A DNA stretch of 64,000 bases from Desulfarculales bacterium UBA696 (lineage in GTDB: Bacteria; Desulfobacterota; Syntrophobacteria; Syntrophobacterales; Syntrophobacteraceae): positions 1 through 64,000 of the forward strand of contig DBMO01000037.1 in NCBI GenBank assembly GCA_002298995.1, in the 5' to 3' direction. Each line of letters opens with the position of its first letter. The first letter of the stretch is position 1. The notes beneath the pieces were generated by a model. The model was not told the origin of the DNA and did no database searches. It saw only the letters and a program-made list of their open reading frames with translations. Below are positions 61,721-64,000 of this stretch, piece after piece. Both the position numbers and the translations under genes were made by a program.

Positions 61721-64000
61721 ATGATCAAAAGATCGAAAAGCGAGAAAACGGGGTCCGGCGTCACCTATGGCAGGTCAGACATCAGCCTCGAGGGATTGCG
61801 GAAAACTTTCCGGGAACATGTTTTTTATACTCAAGGGACCTTTCCCCTGGTTGCCAGCAAAAGAGATCTGTATATGGCAGCTGCCTATACGGTCCGGGAC
61901 CTGATGCTCCACCGCTGGGTCATGACGATGAAAAATCTGGGTCGAAAAGACATTAAGGCTGTGGCCTATCTTTCGGCGGAATTCCTCCTTGGGCCGCACC
62001 TAGAGAACAACATGGTCAACCTCGGTATATACGATGCCGTCCAGGAAGCCGCTGAGGCCGATGGGATAGATATTCAAACCCTTTTCGACCAGGAGGCGGA
62101 GCCGGGGCTGGGTAACGGCGGATTGGGCAGACTGGCGGCATGCTACCTCGATTCCCTTGCGACCCTTGAGGTTCCTGCGATCGGGTATGGTATCCGTTAT
62201 GAATTCGGAATTTTCAACCAGGAGATTCGAGACGGCTGGCAGGTGGAAAGGACCGACCAGTGGCTTCGGCTGGGAAACCCCTGGGAAATAGTTCGGCCCG
62301 AAGTTACCTGCCAGGTCCACTTTGGTGGACGTACCGAGCACTATGAAGATGAGCAGGGGCGCTTCCGCGTTCGCTGGACACCGCACAACACCGTGAAGGG
62401 GGTGGCATGTGACACGCCCATTTTGGGATACCGCGTAAACACCTGCAACCTCTTGCGGCTCTGGAAAGCTGAAGCCGTGGAGTCCTTCGAGTTGGAGGCC
62501 TTCAATGTCGGTGATTACTACAGGGCTGTCCATGAAAAAATTTACTCGGAAAATATCACAAAAGTCCTCTACCCCAATGACGAGCTGATCCAGGGCAAGG
62601 AATTGCGGCTTGAACAGCAGTATTTTTTCGTTTCCTGCGCCCTGCAGGACATGTTGCGAATCAACAAGTTGCTTGGAGGGGAGTTGAGCCGTTTCGCGGA
62701 TCACTTTGCCATCCAACTCAACGATACCCATCCGGCCATTGCCATCACCGAACTGATGCGGCTGCTTATCGATGAAAACGACATGGACTGGGAGCCTGCA
62801 TGGAACATCACCCGCAACACCTTCGGATACACGAACCATACTCTTCTCCCGGAAGCCCTGGAGAAATGGCCGGTTGATCTCTTTGCCTGGCTATTCCCCC
62901 GGCATATGGAGATAATCTATGAAATCAACCGCCGTTTCCTCGAGGAGGTAAACGAGAAATTCCCCGCAGACGCCGGACGTGCGGCAAGGATGTCCCTTAT
63001 CGACGAAAGCGGCCCGCGGTATGTGCGCATGGCGCACCTTGCCTGTGTCGGCAGCCATTCCATAAACGGGGTTGCGGAACTCCATACCCGGTTACTCAAA
63101 GGAGACGTTCTGCGCGACTTCTATGAGATGGCTCCGGAGAAGTTCAGTAACAAAACCAATGGCGTCACGCCCCGCCGATTCATGGTTTTGAGCAATCCCG
63201 GGATGAGCGGCCTCATTTCGGAAAGAATAGGAGAGGGCTGGATCCGGGAGCCGGAAGAACTCAGGAAACTCGAGCAGTTTGCGGACGATCCCTCCTTTCG
63301 GGAGGATTGGCGGCGCACTAAGTCGGAAAACAAGAAGCGCCTGGCCGAGGTCATACTCGAACGCACGGGGGTCGAAGTGGACCCCTCGTCGATATTCGAC
63401 ATCCAGGTCAAAAGAATCCACGAATACAAGCGCCAGCACCTGAATGTTCTGCATATTATTTCTCTGTACAACCGGATCAAGCAGAACCCGGCATGCGACA
63501 TTCATCCCAGGACGTTCATATTCGGAGGGAAAGCCGCTCCGGGGTATTTTATGGCCAAGCGGATCATCAAGCTCATCAACTCCGTTGGGGAAATTGTCAA
63601 TAATGATCCGGATGTTGCCGGGCGGCTGAAAGTCGTCTTCTTCCCGGACTTCAACGTTAAGAACGCGAAACTGATATACCCCGCGGCCGACCTGTCCGAG
63701 CAAATTTCCACGGCCGGCAAAGAAGCTTCCGGCACCGGGAATATGAAATTTTGCATGAACGGAGCGCTTACCATCGGTACTCTGGATGGCGCCAACGTCG
63801 AAATCAGGGAAGAAGTGGGGGCGGAGAATTTCTTTCTGTTCGGGCTTACGGCCGAGGAGGTGATTGCACTACAGAAGGGTGGTTACCGCCCCATGGACTA
63901 TTACCTGGGCAACCCGGAACTTCAGAGTATTATCGAGCTTATAAACTCGGGTCATTTCTCCCGCGGGGACCGGGAACTATTCAAACCTTTGGTCGATTCG
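61721..64000 (+). CDS. glgP: Glycogen/maltodextrin phosphorylase (cut by window end)
   Basis: The first 760 codons of a GT35 phosphorylase of about 830 aa. Key landmarks are VAYLSAEFLLGPHLENN, the RLAACYLDSLATL segment, and the pyridoxal-phosphate Lys K676 in GTGNMKFCMNGA. It releases glucose 1-phosphate from alpha-glucans. ATG 61721 follows GGGGTGAG. Together with PFK and the aldolase it suggests mobilisation of stored glycogen. Nothing indicates a frameshift in the visible part. Confidence 0.93.
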   Translation, partial: MIKRSKSEKTGSGVTYGRSDISLEGLRKTFREHVFYTQGTFPLVASKRDLYMAAAYTVRDLMLHRWVMTMKNLGRKDIKAVAYLSAEFLLGPHLENNMVNLGIYDAVQEAAEADGIDIQTLFDQEAEPGLGNGGLGRLAACYLDSLATLEVPAIGYGIRYEFGIFNQEIRDGWQVERTDQWLRLGNPWEIVRPEVTCQVHFGGRTEHYEDEQGRFRVRWTPHNTVKGVACDTPILGYRVNTCNLLRLWKAEAVESFELEAFNVGDYYRAVHEKIYSENITKVLYPNDELIQGKELRLEQQYFFVSCALQDMLRINKLLGGELSRFADHFAIQLNDTHPAIAITELMRLLIDENDMDWEPAWNITRNTFGYTNHTLLPEALEKWPVDLFAWLFPRHMEIIYEINRRFLEEVNEKFPADAGRAARMSLIDESGPRYVRMAHLACVGSHSINGVAELHTRLLKGDVLRDFYEMAPEKFSNKTNGVTPRRFMVLSNPGMSGLISERIGEGWIREPEELRKLEQFADDPSFREDWRRTKSENKKRLAEVILERTGVEVDPSSIFDIQVKRIHEYKRQHLNVLHIISLYNRIKQNPACDIHPRTFIFGGKAAPGYFMAKRIIKLINSVGEIVNNDPDVAGRLKVVFFPDFNVKNAKLIYPAADLSEQISTAGKEASGTGNMKFCMNGALTIGTLDGANVEIREEVGAENFFLFGLTAEEVIALQKGGYRPMDYYLGNPELQSIIELINSGHFSRGDRELFKPLVDS

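Noticed and set aside
62000..62839. 279-codon minus-strand frame opposite glgP
   Set aside because: Shadow of the phosphorylase gene; the sense frame has full family motifs.
63092..63703. 203-codon minus-strand frame
   Set aside because: Also antisense to glgP; no recognisable protein.

Overview
The window looks like chromosomal DNA of a Gram-negative, anaerobic Desulfobacterota-type bacterium (old deltaproteobacteria, Syntrophobacter-like). This rests on an LpxL-type acyltransferase and lipid-A-type genes, RND efflux with an outer membrane factor, a sigma-54 regulator with a GG-N10-GC promoter, a CobA-HemD fusion and a prepilin peptidase. The genus is an inference; no rRNA or species marker is present.

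Layout. 0.1-4.7 kb: GT39 glycosyltransferase and LAB_N membrane protein (minus), then tsaD and rsmA (plus), separated by a perfect 23-bp inverted repeat. 4.8-11.2 kb: a compact dedicated acyl-chain operon (FabL-like reductase, ACP with a C-terminal zinc ribbon, active KAS, two paralogous FabZ-like dehydratases, AcpS, a KAS-like protein with Ser in place of the catalytic Cys, and an LpxL-like acyltransferase). 11.4-18.2 kb (minus): rpsF-rpsR-DUF2232-rplI-dnaB-paaK-hflX. 18.5-22.2 kb (plus): LsrF-like aldolase, zinc alcohol dehydrogenase, VOC protein, large class II aldolase. 22.3-32 kb (minus): CaiB/BaiF CoA-transferase, hemD/cobA fusion, hemC, FmdB zinc ribbon, a DHS-like protein, murA, prmC, GGDEF protein, U32 peptidase. 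32.1-37.9 kb (plus): dprA, topA, prepilin peptidase, rsmE, zinc-ribbon protein.

38.2-46.3 kb: tRNA-Phe(GAA) followed directly by an integrative element with visibly lower G+C. It carries a tyrosine integrase coupled to a ribbon-helix-helix protein, an excisionase, a primase/ATPase gene with iteron-like repeats inside it, an XRE regulator, an unknown 429-aa protein, a DUF3800 plus BECR-like cassette, and a truncated hsdR.

46.3-58.9 kb: a divergent locus. A GAF/AAA+/Fis sigma-54 activator (minus) faces a plus-strand operon with a sigma-54 promoter and two upstream palindromes. The operon encodes a 105-aa unknown, a STAS protein, a DisA/DAC-like nucleotide-binding sensor, a DUF3141 alpha/beta hydrolase with a PhaC-like Cys-Asp-His triad, an efflux adaptor lipoprotein, an RND pump fused in one frame to a TolC-type outer membrane factor, and a DUF4239 membrane protein. 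This is the best candidate for an undescribed system: a signal-controlled envelope stress and export module. 59.3-64 kb: 6-phosphofructokinase, a second unrelated class II aldolase, and glycogen phosphorylase cut by the window end, together a glycogen and sugar-phosphate breakdown set.
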